Positions 34,900-43,129 are shown, numbered from the stretch's first letter. The stretch: 64,000 bases of DNA from Massilia sp. 9I (GCF_902506415.1 NZ_LR733275.1:5122176-5186175); one strand, 5' to 3'. The notes: a model not told the origin generated them from the letters alone. Numbers and translations are program-made.

Positions 34900-35922
34900 A
34901 TGAAGCTGAACAACGGCGTCATCATCGAGAACCATGGCCGGCCGTACTTCATCGCGGAGCTGAACACCAGTCACTTCGGCAAGCTGGAAACCGCGATGGA
35001 GATGATCGACGCGGCCAAGGAGGCGGGCTGCGACTGCGTGAAGTTCCAGTCCTGGTCGGCCAATACGCTGTACTCGAACACCTACTACCGCCAGAACCCG
35101 GTGGCGCGCCGCTTCGTCGACAAGTTCAGCTTCTCGCCCGAGAAACTCAAGCAGCTGGCCGATTACGCGCACGGTAAAGGCATCGCCTTCGCCTCGACGC
35201 CGTATTCGACGGACGAAGCCGATTTCCTGCTCAAGGAATGCGCGGTCCCCTTCATCAAGATCGCCTCGATGGAGATCAACAATCTGCCTTACCTGGAGTA
35301 CATCGCCAGGACGGGTACTGCGATCATCCTGTCGACCGGCATGGCCGACCAAGAGGAAATCACTCGCGCCGTGGACTGCATACGCGCGGCCGGCAACGAC
35401 AAGGTGGCGGTGCTGCACTGCGTCTCGATTTACCCGGCCGAGCCGTCGACGATCAACCTGAACAACATGCTGCGCCTGCGTGAGCTGTACCACGGCCTGC
35501 CGATCGGGTATTCCGATCACACCGTCGGCATCGAGACCCCGCTTGCAGCGGTGGCGCTGGGCGCGCCCATCATCGAGAAGCACTTCACGCTGGACTCGAA
35601 GAAGATCGGCATGGACAACCAGATGGCGATGGAACCAAGTGCCTTCCACGCCATGATCGCCTCTTGCCGCATGGCCTGGGAGTCGCTCGGTTCGTATGAG
35701 CGGACCGTGTCCGACGAAGAGCTGGCGCAGCGCGCCAATATGCGCCGCAGCATCGTGTCCAAGCGCGCGATCGCGGCGGGCAGCGCGATCACGCAGGACG
35801 ACATCGACTTCAAGCGCCCCGGCGACGGCTACAGCCCGACCCAGGTCGACCTGGTGGTCGGCAAGACCGCCGTGCAGGACATTCCCGCGGACGAAGTGAT
35901 CTATCCGTCGATGATCCAGTAA
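34900..35922 (+). CDS. NeuB-family PEP-condensing synthase with SAF domain
   Basis: A 340-residue member of the sialic/legionaminic/pseudaminic acid synthase family, which joins PEP to the aldehyde end of an amino sugar. The barrel is clear (CVKFQSWSANTL, FASTPYSTDEADF, ILSTGMADQEEI). Metal-binding His207 (GYSDHT) and His228 (IEKHFTLD) are spaced 21 residues apart, as in meningococcal NeuB. The C-terminal SAF antifreeze-like domain starts about residue 285 (RRSIVSKRAIAAGSAI). Two pocket segments differ from ordinary NeuB: NTSHFGK replaces the usual NHNGD, and GMDNQMAMEP replaces GPDHxxSLEP. The accepted aldehyde may therefore be unusual. Confidence 0.88.
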   Translation: MKLNNGVIIENHGRPYFIAELNTSHFGKLETAMEMIDAAKEAGCDCVKFQSWSANTLYSNTYYRQNPVARRFVDKFSFSPEKLKQLADYAHGKGIAFASTPYSTDEADFLLKECAVPFIKIASMEINNLPYLEYIARTGTAIILSTGMADQEEITRAVDCIRAAGNDKVAVLHCVSIYPAEPSTINLNNMLRLRELYHGLPIGYSDHTVGIETPLAAVALGAPIIEKHFTLDSKKIGMDNQMAMEPSAFHAMIASCRMAWESLGSYERTVSDEELAQRANMRRSIVSKRAIAAGSAITQDDIDFKRPGDGYSPTQVDLVVGKTAVQDIPADEVIYPSMIQ

Positions 35923-36513
35923 ATGATCCGCGCCACCGTCGTCAACAAGTCCAAGCCGCGCACGTTGCTGCTGGTACACGGCCTGTTCACCAGCGCCGGC
36001 TACTGGCTGCCCTACCTGCAAAGCCTGAAGGACTACCGCCTGGTCATCCCGGACATCGATTACCGCGGCATCCGCGACATCGATGCCTACGTGGCGCGGC
36101 TGTGTGGCATCGTTGCGGAGCAGGGCGGTGGCAAGGTCGACGGCGTGGTCTCGCATTCGCTCGGCTGCCTGCTGGCCAGCCATCTGCCCGAGGACGTGCG
36201 CACAGCGAGCTTCGAGGTCTGCCCGGTGTACTCCGCGGTGCGCCAGGAGCAGGACGACTTCGTCGGCGAGATCGAGCGCAAGACCGGGTCCACGATGTCG
36301 CAAGACGAGATCCGGACGCTGCTGGCGGAAGTCGACGGCGCCATCGCCGCGCATCGGCCGCGCGCGCAGGCGGGAAGGGCGCGCGCGATCTACCTGCCCG
36401 ACGCCGACCGCTATTTTTCCTACCGCGCCGGACCGGAAGCACGCTGGTTCAGCGGCGACCATTTCGAGATCTCTAGAGCCGTGACGGACATTGGAAGCGT
36501 GCTCGCCGCATGA
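35923..36513 (+). CDS. Small alpha/beta hydrolase (esterase/thioesterase-like)
   Basis: A 196-residue alpha/beta-fold protein. The N-terminal oxyanion motif is LLVHGLFTSAGYW, the nucleophile is Ser79 in VVSHSLGC, a probable acid is in YLPDADRYF, and the catalytic His is in SGDHFEIS near the C-terminus. Size and layout resemble RBBP9/YdeN-like hydrolases. In this context it may release an acyl group from a carrier or edit misloaded ones. It starts directly after the neuB-like stop codon and overlaps luxE by 4 bp. Confidence 0.8.
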   Translation: MIRATVVNKSKPRTLLLVHGLFTSAGYWLPYLQSLKDYRLVIPDIDYRGIRDIDAYVARLCGIVAEQGGGKVDGVVSHSLGCLLASHLPEDVRTASFEVCPVYSAVRQEQDDFVGEIERKTGSTMSQDEIRTLLAEVDGAIAAHRPRAQAGRARAIYLPDADRYFSYRAGPEARWFSGDHFEISRAVTDIGSVLAA

Positions 36514-37595
36514 GCTATTACGATCATTTTTCAAGCCTCGACGCCGAGCGCCCCTATTCGCTGGCGGCGCCCGAAAAACGCCAGCTGTTCCTGGCGCTGC
36601 TGAACGAGCTGGGCGCGCATCACCGCCGGCAGTCGGAACCCTACGCGAAGATCGCGGCCAGCCTGCCGCATCCCGTGCTTGCAGAGCGGCTGGAAGACCT
36701 GCCTTTCCTGCCGGTGCGCCTGTTCAAGCACCTGGACCTGCTGAGCGTGCCGCGCGCTGAGGTGTTCAAGACCCTGACCTCGAGCGGCACCAGCGGCCAG
36801 GCCGTGTCGCGCATTTACCTGGCGCGCGACAACGCCGCCATGCAGACCAAGGTGCTGGGTTCGATCGTGTCCAGCTTCCTCGGCAAGCAGCGCGCCCCGA
36901 TGGTGGTGATCGATGCCGAAGACATCCTGCGCGATCGCAGCAAATTCAACGCGCGTGCGGCCGGTGTGCTGGGCTTTTCGATGTATGGCCGCGAGCATGC
37001 CTATGCGCTGGACAGCGACATGCACCTGAAGCTGGAGGCCCTGGAAGCCTACTGCGACAAGCACCGCGAGAACGGCATCTATTCCTTCGGCTTCACCTTC
37101 GTCGTGTGGAAGTTCCTGGTCCAGGCACTGGAGAAGACGGGCGCCCGGCTCGACTTCGGGCCGCGCAGCATGCTGATCCACGGCGGCGGCTGGAAGAAGC
37201 TGGTGGACGAAAGCGTGTCCAACGAAGCCTTCAAGGACGGCCTGCGCGAGCGCGCCGGGCTGCGCCGCGTGCACAACTACTACGGCATGGTGGAGCAGAC
37301 CGGCTCGATCTACATGGAGTGCGAGCATGGCCACCTGCATGCCTCGGACTATTCGGACGTGATCGTGCGCGACCCCGTCACCTTCAAGCCCTGCAAGGTC
37401 GGGGACGAGGGCGTGATCCAGGTCCTCAGCCTGCTGCCGACCAGCTATCCGGGCCACAGCCTGTTGACCGAAGACGTAGGCGCGCTGGTGGGCGAGGACG
37501 ACTGCGCTTGCGGGCGCATGGGCAAATATTTCCACGTGCATGGCCGCCTGAAGTCGGCCGAGGTGCGTGGCTGCAGCGATGTGAGGCAGTTCTGA
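36510..37595 (+). CDS. LuxE-family acyl-protein synthetase
   Basis: A 361-residue homologue of LuxE, which in bioluminescent bacteria activates a fatty acid as acyl-AMP, moves it to its own cysteine and hands it to the LuxC reductase. Visible parts are the phosphate-binding SSGTSGQAVSR near residue 91, YYGMVEQTGSIYMEC, LTEDVGALV and the C-terminal GRLKSAEVRGCSDVRQF, whose Cys355 sits where LuxE carries the acyl group. No luxA or luxB is present, so light emission is not expected. Stop and LuxC start share the TGATG junction. Confidence 0.88.
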   Translation: MSYYDHFSSLDAERPYSLAAPEKRQLFLALLNELGAHHRRQSEPYAKIAASLPHPVLAERLEDLPFLPVRLFKHLDLLSVPRAEVFKTLTSSGTSGQAVSRIYLARDNAAMQTKVLGSIVSSFLGKQRAPMVVIDAEDILRDRSKFNARAAGVLGFSMYGREHAYALDSDMHLKLEALEAYCDKHRENGIYSFGFTFVVWKFLVQALEKTGARLDFGPRSMLIHGGGWKKLVDESVSNEAFKDGLRERAGLRRVHNYYGMVEQTGSIYMECEHGHLHASDYSDVIVRDPVTFKPCKVGDEGVIQVLSLLPTSYPGHSLLTEDVGALVGEDDCACGRMGKYFHVHGRLKSAEVRGCSDVRQF

Positions 37596-38821
37596 TGAGC
37601 GTCCAGTTTTTCGTGCCGGCCCGGCCGGCCAGCACCGACATCGAGACCGTGCTGCAGGCAGCGGTACAGAGCCGTGCGATCGCGCCTTTTGACCCCACCC
37701 TGGTCGCTTTTGTAGCCGACTTCGCCAAGTCCATCCTGCTCGACCGGAGCGCGCGCGTCTATCCCGAACTGATCGTGATGGCCAACTTCTTCAAGGCCGG
37801 CAATGTGGCGAAGCTGAAGGACGAACTGACCACTGCTAATTCTTCGCTGAGCGTGGCGCGTGGGCTGGTCTTCCACATCGCGCCCTCGAACGTGGATTCG
37901 GTGTTCCTGTATTCGAGCCTGATCTCCCTGCTGTGCGGGAACGTGAACCTGATCCGCATTTCGCGCGGCTCGGGGCCGCAGGTCAGCTTCATCCTCGACA
38001 AGCTGGCCACGCTGCTGGCGGGCGAACACGCGGCGCTGGCCGACCGCTTCTATGTCCTCACCTACGAACACTGCGACGCCATCACGTCCCTGATTTCCAG
38101 CTACTGCCACATGCGCGTGGTCTGGGGCGGCGACGAGACGGTGAAAAAGATCCGCTCGCTGCCCCTGCGTCCGACCGCCGCGGAGCTGTGCTTCCCGGAC
38201 CGCTTCTCGGCCGCAATGCTGCGCGCCGACGGCGTGCTGGCCTGCGATGGACCGGCGCTGGCGCAACTCGCTGGCCGCTTCTTCAACGATGCGATCTGGT
38301 TCGCGCAGCAGGCCTGCTCCTCGCCGCGGCTGGTGGCCTGGATCGGCACGCCGGAAGAATGCGATGCGGCGCGCGCACGCTTCTGGCAAGCCTTCGAAGC
38401 GCAGCTCAAGGACAAGGAGTATGAAAACTCGCCCGGCATGGCGATGGACCGCTTCGTCACGGCCTGCCTGGTGGCGACCGATCCGCTGCACCGCGAGACC
38501 AGCGCACTGCCGTTCCCGACCCGCATCCTGCTCGGCAGCGAAAGGCTGGCCGACATAAAGCACGTCCACTGCGGCAATGGCCTGTTCTACGAACAGTGCT
38601 TCGCGACGGTGCCCGCCTTCCTGCAGACCCTGACGGATCGCGAGCAGACGCTGTCGGTGTTCGGGGTGGAGGGCACCGAGATGGCCGGATACCTGCGCGA
38701 CGTCCCGCTACGTTCGCTCGACCGCGTGACGAAGATCGGCCAGGCGCTCGACTTCGGCCACGTCTGGGATGGCTACAACCTGCTGGCCTCCTTCACACGG
38801 CAGATTCCGGTCTACCTCTAG
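37595..38821 (+). CDS. LuxC-family acyl reductase (aldehyde-forming)
   Basis: A 408-residue homologue of the LuxC NADPH-dependent acyl-CoA/acyl-protein reductase with an aldehyde-dehydrogenase-like fold. The probable acyl-accepting nucleophile is Cys241 in FAQQACSSPRL, and the cofactor region around GNVNLIRISRGSGPQVSF is recognisable. With the adjacent LuxE it should yield a free aldehyde, the kind of substrate that both the TPP enzyme and the NeuB-like synthase could use. The start at 37595 overlaps the luxE stop. Its stop shares CTAG with the convergent kinase gene, so no room is left for a terminator. Confidence 0.88.
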   Translation: MSVQFFVPARPASTDIETVLQAAVQSRAIAPFDPTLVAFVADFAKSILLDRSARVYPELIVMANFFKAGNVAKLKDELTTANSSLSVARGLVFHIAPSNVDSVFLYSSLISLLCGNVNLIRISRGSGPQVSFILDKLATLLAGEHAALADRFYVLTYEHCDAITSLISSYCHMRVVWGGDETVKKIRSLPLRPTAAELCFPDRFSAAMLRADGVLACDGPALAQLAGRFFNDAIWFAQQACSSPRLVAWIGTPEECDAARARFWQAFEAQLKDKEYENSPGMAMDRFVTACLVATDPLHRETSALPFPTRILLGSERLADIKHVHCGNGLFYEQCFATVPAFLQTLTDREQTLSVFGVEGTEMAGYLRDVPLRSLDRVTKIGQALDFGHVWDGYNLLASFTRQIPVYL

Positions 38822-41298
38822 GCGCCGCCTGCCCGCAAGCCGTTCAGCAGCCGGCTGAGAGCTTCGGCGGAGATCGGCTTCGTGAAGTGGTGGTCGAATC
38901 CTGCTTCTTTCGAGCGTAGCTGGTCTTCCGGCGCTCCCCAGCCCGTCACTGCGGCAATCGTCATGTTCGCCAGCCCATCGACCGAACGCAGCCTGCCCGC
39001 GAGCTCGAGGCCACTCATGCCCGGCATGCCGATATCGAGGAAGGCGACATCGGGGCGAAATTCTTGCGCGATCTCCAGGGCGGCGAGCCCGTTCGGTGCG
39101 GTGCGGATCGCATGCTTGTTCAGTTCAAGCAACAGGGCCAGGCTCTCGGCCGCGTCGCGGTTGTCGTCGACGATCAGCACCCGGAACGCTTGCTGGTGCG
39201 AGGCGGCGTCGCCGTCACCGGGAGTGGGCACATGGTTCTCCGACGCGGCCGTGACGATCGGCAGGCGCAAGGTGAACACGCTGCCCTTGCCGCTCCCTTC
39301 GCTCGCAACGGCAACGCTTCCTTCGTGCAGGGCGGCCAGCTGCTTGACCAGCGACAGCCCGATGCCCAGGCCGCCCTGGGCGTAGCCCATGTTACGGCCG
39401 ACCTGGTTGAACATCTCGAACACCGATTGCAGGGACTCCGCCGGGATGCCGATCCCGTTGTCGCTGACCCGGACCACCGCCTCGCTGCCTTCCTGCGTGA
39501 CCTCGATGCGGATGCGCCCTCCTGGCGGCGTGTACTTGACGGCGTTACCGAGGAGATTGCCGATCACCTGTGCGATCCGGGTCGGGTCGAGATGCAGGAG
39601 CAGGGCGCCCTGGTGCAGCTCGACGGACAGCTCGTGACGAGCCCGCTGGACGGCGGGGGCGCAGGTCTCGACGGCACTCGACACCAATTGGTTCAGGTCG
39701 GCCAGCTGTTTGCGGATCTCGATCTTGCCGCTCGTGATGCGCGCCACGTCCAGCAGGTCGTCGACCAGGTGGGTCATCTGGCGCGTCTGGCGCTCCAGCA
39801 TTTCGCGGACGCGGTTGACGGTCTCCGCGCTGTCCGGCCGCATGCGCATGACTTCGAGGCCGGTGCGGATCGGGGCCATCGGATTGCGCAGCTCGTGGGC
39901 CAGCACTGCGAGGAATTCGCTTTTGCGCCGGCTTGCTTCCGAGGCTTCCGCGGCAAGACGGCGGACGTCTTCTTCGATCCTGCGGCGCTCGGTGGTGTCG
40001 CGGAACACGACGGCTACCTGGGCCAGGCCGGGCGCCCCGACACGGGAGGCGTTCAGGTCCAGCCAGCGCCCCAGCGCCGGGGAGAATTTCTCCACATGGA
40101 CCGGCTCGCCGGTGAGAGCCACCTTGCCGAGCAGCGCGATCCAGGAGGATTCGACGCCGGGGATCAGCGCGCGGACGCGCTTCCCGACCGCCCCGCTCAG
40201 GGCGAGATGGCTGTCGAATTGCGGGTTGGTCTCGAGGAAGGTGAAATCGCAGGCCTGGCCGGCTTCGTCGAACACCATCTGCACGAGGCAGAAAGCCGCG
40301 TCCATCTGGATAAACAGGGTGCGATACCGTTCCTCCGAGGCTGCCAGCGCGATCTCGGCGCGCTTGATGCGGTCGATGTCGGTGACCACGGCGACTTGCC
40401 CGGTAATGTTTCCGGCCATATCGCGGATCGGCACCGAAGCCACCTGTGTCCATGTTTCGACGCCGTCATCCTGCCGGTAGAGTGCTTCGTGCCCCGGCAC
40501 CACCGACTCGCCGCGCAGTGCCCTGGCGCCAGGGTAATCCTTGCGATCCACGAGGCTGCCGTCGGCATTGCGGAATTGCCAGCGGGCATGGCGTTGTTCA
40601 TCGCGTGAAGGCATGATCCCGGTAGGGAGGTAGCGCTTCATTTCCTGGTTCGACAGCATCATCGTACCGTCGGCATCCACCAGGCCAATGCCAACCGGAA
40701 GACCGTCGAAGACCGTCTGCAGCAGGGATTCGCTCTGCCGCAGGGCGCGCTCGGAGCGGATGGCGTCGAGGGCGAGCCAGGTGCACCGGGCCACGTCCTG
40801 CGCCTTGTGCACATCCAGCGTGCTCCACGCTCTGGGCTCGCGCGCATATACGCACAGCGCCGCGGAGATCTGTCCGGCACGAAACATCGGGACCGATAGC
40901 ATCGCCCGCAGGCCCGCGGCAGCATGGACAGGCGTGCGAGGATCGGCTGCGGTGTCCTCGACGCGTGTCGCCCGTCCCCCGGCGAGCAGGGCGGACAGTT
41001 CCAGGCACGCAGCATCCGGGAGCGCGCCTTCCTGGCTCGGGTCAAGCTGATCCGCAAGCCAGTCGCTGCAGACCTTGTGCGCGGCGTTTCCGGTATCGAG
41101 CGACGCGTACACGACGCGGCTCGCCGCCAACTCCTGTCCCAGCAGACCGCTGGCAAGCATGACCGCGTCGAGCGGCGACCTGCCATCTTGCATGTGGGTG
41201 CTCAAGCGCTCCTGGAAGGCGAGTCGTTCCTGGTCAGCGCCGAGGGAACAAGACATGTCATCGGCTGGGAGGGCGGGAGGTGGCGTGCGGGCGTTCAT
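38818..41298 (-). CDS. GAF-PAS-PAS hybrid histidine kinase with receiver domain
   Basis: An 826-residue soluble kinase. An N-terminal GAF-like domain (about 25-190, SRVVYASLDTG, MLSVPMFRAGQISAALCVYA) is followed by a PAS (LLQTVFDGLPVGIGLVDADG), a second PAS (YRTLFIQMDAAFCLVQMVF), HisKA (FLAVLAHELRNPMAP), HATPase_c (IGNLLGNAVKYTPPGG, GGLGIGLSLVKQL) and a receiver (VLIVDDNRDAAES, VAFLDIGMPGMSG). It converges tail-to-tail with the LuxC gene, the two stops sharing CTAG. Whether it senses the operon's product is only a hypothesis. Confidence 0.92.
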   Translation of the reverse strand: MNARTPPPALPADDMSCSLGADQERLAFQERLSTHMQDGRSPLDAVMLASGLLGQELAASRVVYASLDTGNAAHKVCSDWLADQLDPSQEGALPDAACLELSALLAGGRATRVEDTAADPRTPVHAAAGLRAMLSVPMFRAGQISAALCVYAREPRAWSTLDVHKAQDVARCTWLALDAIRSERALRQSESLLQTVFDGLPVGIGLVDADGTMMLSNQEMKRYLPTGIMPSRDEQRHARWQFRNADGSLVDRKDYPGARALRGESVVPGHEALYRQDDGVETWTQVASVPIRDMAGNITGQVAVVTDIDRIKRAEIALAASEERYRTLFIQMDAAFCLVQMVFDEAGQACDFTFLETNPQFDSHLALSGAVGKRVRALIPGVESSWIALLGKVALTGEPVHVEKFSPALGRWLDLNASRVGAPGLAQVAVVFRDTTERRRIEEDVRRLAAEASEASRRKSEFLAVLAHELRNPMAPIRTGLEVMRMRPDSAETVNRVREMLERQTRQMTHLVDDLLDVARITSGKIEIRKQLADLNQLVSSAVETCAPAVQRARHELSVELHQGALLLHLDPTRIAQVIGNLLGNAVKYTPPGGRIRIEVTQEGSEAVVRVSDNGIGIPAESLQSVFEMFNQVGRNMGYAQGGLGIGLSLVKQLAALHEGSVAVASEGSGKGSVFTLRLPIVTAASENHVPTPGDGDAASHQQAFRVLIVDDNRDAAESLALLLELNKHAIRTAPNGLAALEIAQEFRPDVAFLDIGMPGMSGLELAGRLRSVDGLANMTIAAVTGWGAPEDQLRSKEAGFDHHFTKPISAEALSRLLNGLRAGGA

Positions 41299-41357
41299 TC
41301 ATATATTCTCGCACAGTTAATATTTACACTTCGGCAATTTCAATTGTGTTGCCACGA

Positions 41358-41813
41358 TTATTTTCCTTGCTTCATTTGTGGATCCGGGCCTAACTGGCGC
41401 CAGCGCCTTCTTTCGAGCAGCTCGTACACGCCCATGCCGGCCACCATCGCGCCGACGAACAACAGCGGCTTGAGTCCGCCCCAGGCCAGCGATACCACGG
41501 CCGGACCCGGGCAGTAGCCTGCCAGTCCCCATCCCACGCCGAACACCAAACTACCAAATACCAGGCGGCGGTCGATGCGGCCTTTCTGCGGCAGGTGCAG
41601 CGGGCCGTCGTCCAGCGTGCGGCCGCGTCGCTGAGCCCAGGCGAAGGCGGGCGCCGCGACCAGCAGCGCGCCGCCCATGGTGAACAGCAGCGAGGGGTCC
41701 CAGGCGCCGCCCAGGTCGAGGAAGGCCAGCACCTTGGCCGGATCGGCCAAGCCCGACAGCAGCAGCCCAATGCCGAACACAAAGCCGGCGGCAAGTGCGT
41801 AGAGCAGGATCAT
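41358..41813 (-). CDS. YeeE/YedE-type sulfur transport membrane protein, C-terminal half
   Basis: A 151-residue membrane protein with four hydrophobic helices (LYALAAGFVFGIGLLLSGL, LVFGSLVFGVGWGLAGYCPG). The motif GWGLAGYCPGPAVVSL carries the conserved Cys of the YeeE/YedE (thiosulfate transporter-like) family. A full transporter has about 350 residues; here it is split in two genes overlapping by 4 bp. I start at the ATG at 41813 because the longer frame upstream is a shadow of the partner gene. It belongs to the operon led by the ArsR-type regulator. Confidence 0.88.
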   Translation of the reverse strand: MILLYALAAGFVFGIGLLLSGLADPAKVLAFLDLGGAWDPSLLFTMGGALLVAAPAFAWAQRRGRTLDDGPLHLPQKGRIDRRLVFGSLVFGVGWGLAGYCPGPAVVSLAWGGLKPLLFVGAMVAGMGVYELLERRRWRQLGPDPQMKQGK

Positions 41814-42235
41814 GCGGCACCCAGCGCGTGGCGCATCAGCCAGACGGTGAGAAAGCCCGCACCCATGAATGCGGCGGTGGCGGCGTACGAGCGGGGCGAG
41901 CGGCGCGACATGCCGCAAATACCGTGGCCGCTCGTGCAGCCGGCGCCGTAGCGGGTGCCGACGCCGACCAGCAGGCCGGCCAGCAGCAGCACCGGCAGTC
42001 CGGCGTCGACATGGGCCGCCGGTAGCGGCAGGACCAGGGCGAAGGCGAATGGCGCGCCGATCAGGCCCGCCAGGAAAGCCAGGCGCCAGCCGCTGTCGCC
42101 ACGCACCGGGCGCAGCAGGCCGCCAACGATCCCGCTGATGCCTGCGACGCGGCCGGCCAGGAGGACGAAGAGCGCAATGCCTGCGCCGATCAGGAGGCCT
42201 CCGGCTAGCGAGGTCCATGGTGTGAAGTTGTGCAT
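41810..42235 (-). CDS. YeeE/YedE-type sulfur transport membrane protein, N-terminal half
   Basis: A 141-residue membrane protein with hydrophobic helices around LAGGLLIGAGIALFVLLAG and LPVLLLAGLLVGVGTRYG. It carries the family hallmark RYGAGCTSGHGICGMSRRS with two cysteines that pass sulfur species in characterised YeeE. The start at 42235 leaves 1 bp after the regulator's stop; 42247 is an alternative. Together with the next gene it likely imports thiosulfate or related reduced sulfur, or handles sulfide stress. Confidence 0.88.
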   Translation of the reverse strand: MHNFTPWTSLAGGLLIGAGIALFVLLAGRVAGISGIVGGLLRPVRGDSGWRLAFLAGLIGAPFAFALVLPLPAAHVDAGLPVLLLAGLLVGVGTRYGAGCTSGHGICGMSRRSPRSYAATAAFMGAGFLTVWLMRHALGAA

Positions 42236-42236
42236 G

Positions 42237-42575
42237 TCAATCTGCATCGGACGCCTCTTCAAGGCTTGGACAGTACAGCGCATACAGGAGTTGCAGCAGC
42301 GCGAGGGCTTGGGCGCTGGCAATCCGGTAGAACACCTGCTTGCCCGCGCGCCGGGTGGCGACCAGGCCTTCCTCGCGCAGGACGCTCAGTTGCTGGGACA
42401 GCGTGGGCTGGCGAATGCCCGTGCGGGCCTCGAGCATGCTGACCGACAGTTCTTCCTGCGTCATCTGGCACAGGAGCAGCAGGCGGTCGGGGTTGGCGAC
42501 GGCCTTGAGCAGCTGGCTGGCTTCCCCGGCCGCGGCCTGCAGCCGACCGAGGTCCACGAATGTAGGTGTCTCCAC
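42237..42575 (-). CDS. ArsR-family sulfane-sulfur-responsive repressor (SqrR/BigR/YgaV type)
   Basis: Winged-helix ArsR protein (recognition region TGIRQPTLSQQLSVLREEGL). It has two cysteines, in LLLLCQMTQ and LYALYCPS, 66 residues apart. That is the spacing of the persulfide-sensing pair of SqrR/BigR as I recall it, and no metal-binding CxC is seen. The sensor probably forms a di- or tetrasulfide link and leaves DNA when reactive sulfur rises. I choose the GTG at 42575 because AGGAG lies 7 bp upstream and the length then matches YgaV; ATG 42596 would add seven residues but lacks a ribosome site. A palindrome lies just upstream. Confidence 0.85.
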   Translation of the reverse strand: METPTFVDLGRLQAAAGEASQLLKAVANPDRLLLLCQMTQEELSVSMLEARTGIRQPTLSQQLSVLREEGLVATRRAGKQVFYRIASAQALALLQLLYALYCPSLEEASDAD

Positions 42576-42595
42576 AGAGATCTCCTGATGCGACA

Positions 42596-42619
42596 TCAAT
42601 ATATAAAATTATATATTGA
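42596..42619 (-). promoter_or_regulatory. AT-rich palindromic operator of the sulfur-responsive repressor
   Basis: TCAATATATA and TATATATTGA form perfect arms separated by AAAT, ahead of the ArsR-type gene. In this GC-rich DNA so long an AT palindrome is striking. It resembles the BigR box, which overlaps its own -10 region. Probable autoregulation of the repressor/YeeE operon. Confidence 0.7.
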
Positions 42620-42640
42620 AAGCCAGGGTCCTGCAGGCGA

Positions 42641-42970
42641 TCAGCGATATCTCTTCTTGTTGGAGGTGTAGGTGCGCGTATAGAAGTCGGGCGGCTTCTT
42701 GGCCACCCAGTCGATGAAGCTGCGGATATCTTCGTGGCCGCGCAGGGACTCCCAGGTGTGATAGGTCTGCAGCAGCTCGCGCTCGGTGAAGGCCGAGTGG
42801 ATCTTGCGATGACAGATCTTATGGATCGGGAACTGCTCTTTGCCCTTGAAGGTCTTGGGGATCAGGTGGTGGCGGTCGATGTTGGCCGTGCCGAGCACAC
42901 GGCCGCACAGAGGGCAGTGCGCTTCGGGCGGCGAGGGCTCGTCGATCGGTGCTGGGCGGCGCTTGGGCAT
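42641..42970 (-). CDS. Small HNH-family nuclease-like protein
   Basis: A 109-residue protein with an HNH zinc-finger-type motif: CPLCGR near residue 19, DRHHLIPKTF near 32, then HKICHRKIHSAF. The CxxC plus HH...H pattern matches the beta-beta-alpha metal fold of HNH endonucleases. No methylase, toxin delivery or phage gene is adjacent, so the role is unknown. It lies upstream of the sulfur operon on the same strand with its own start; 159 bp separate it from the divergent kinase gene. Confidence 0.75.
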   Translation of the reverse strand: MPKRRPAPIDEPSPPEAHCPLCGRVLGTANIDRHHLIPKTFKGKEQFPIHKICHRKIHSAFTERELLQTYHTWESLRGHEDIRSFIDWVAKKPPDFYTRTYTSNKKRYR

Positions 42971-43129
42971 GCCTTGCAGATGGCGGCGCTTCCGTCTACT
43001 TGCAAGGACTGGCCTTGTGTAAATACGCGCGCACTGCTCAATATCGTCATTTGGCGTGTGCGCAGGCTAGTGTAGTAGAATCAACGCTTACCTTTTTGCA
43101 AGATTGTGACGTATCTTTCAGCTCCCGCA

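Noticed and set aside
37106..37594. N-terminal extension of the LuxC reading frame
   Set aside because: The frame runs back through luxE as an out-of-frame shadow; LuxC homology begins at the ATG at 37595.
30432..38821. Bioluminescence (lux) operon
   Set aside because: luxC and luxE homologues are present, but no luxA, luxB or luxD; the other genes belong to acyl and nonulosonate-type chemistry.
39064..40608. 514-codon plus-strand frame
   Set aside because: Shadow of the GAF-PAS-PAS kinase on the opposite strand.
42641..43129. HNH gene as part of a restriction or contact-dependent toxin system
   Set aside because: No methyltransferase, specificity, delivery or immunity gene is adjacent, so only the HNH fold is claimed.
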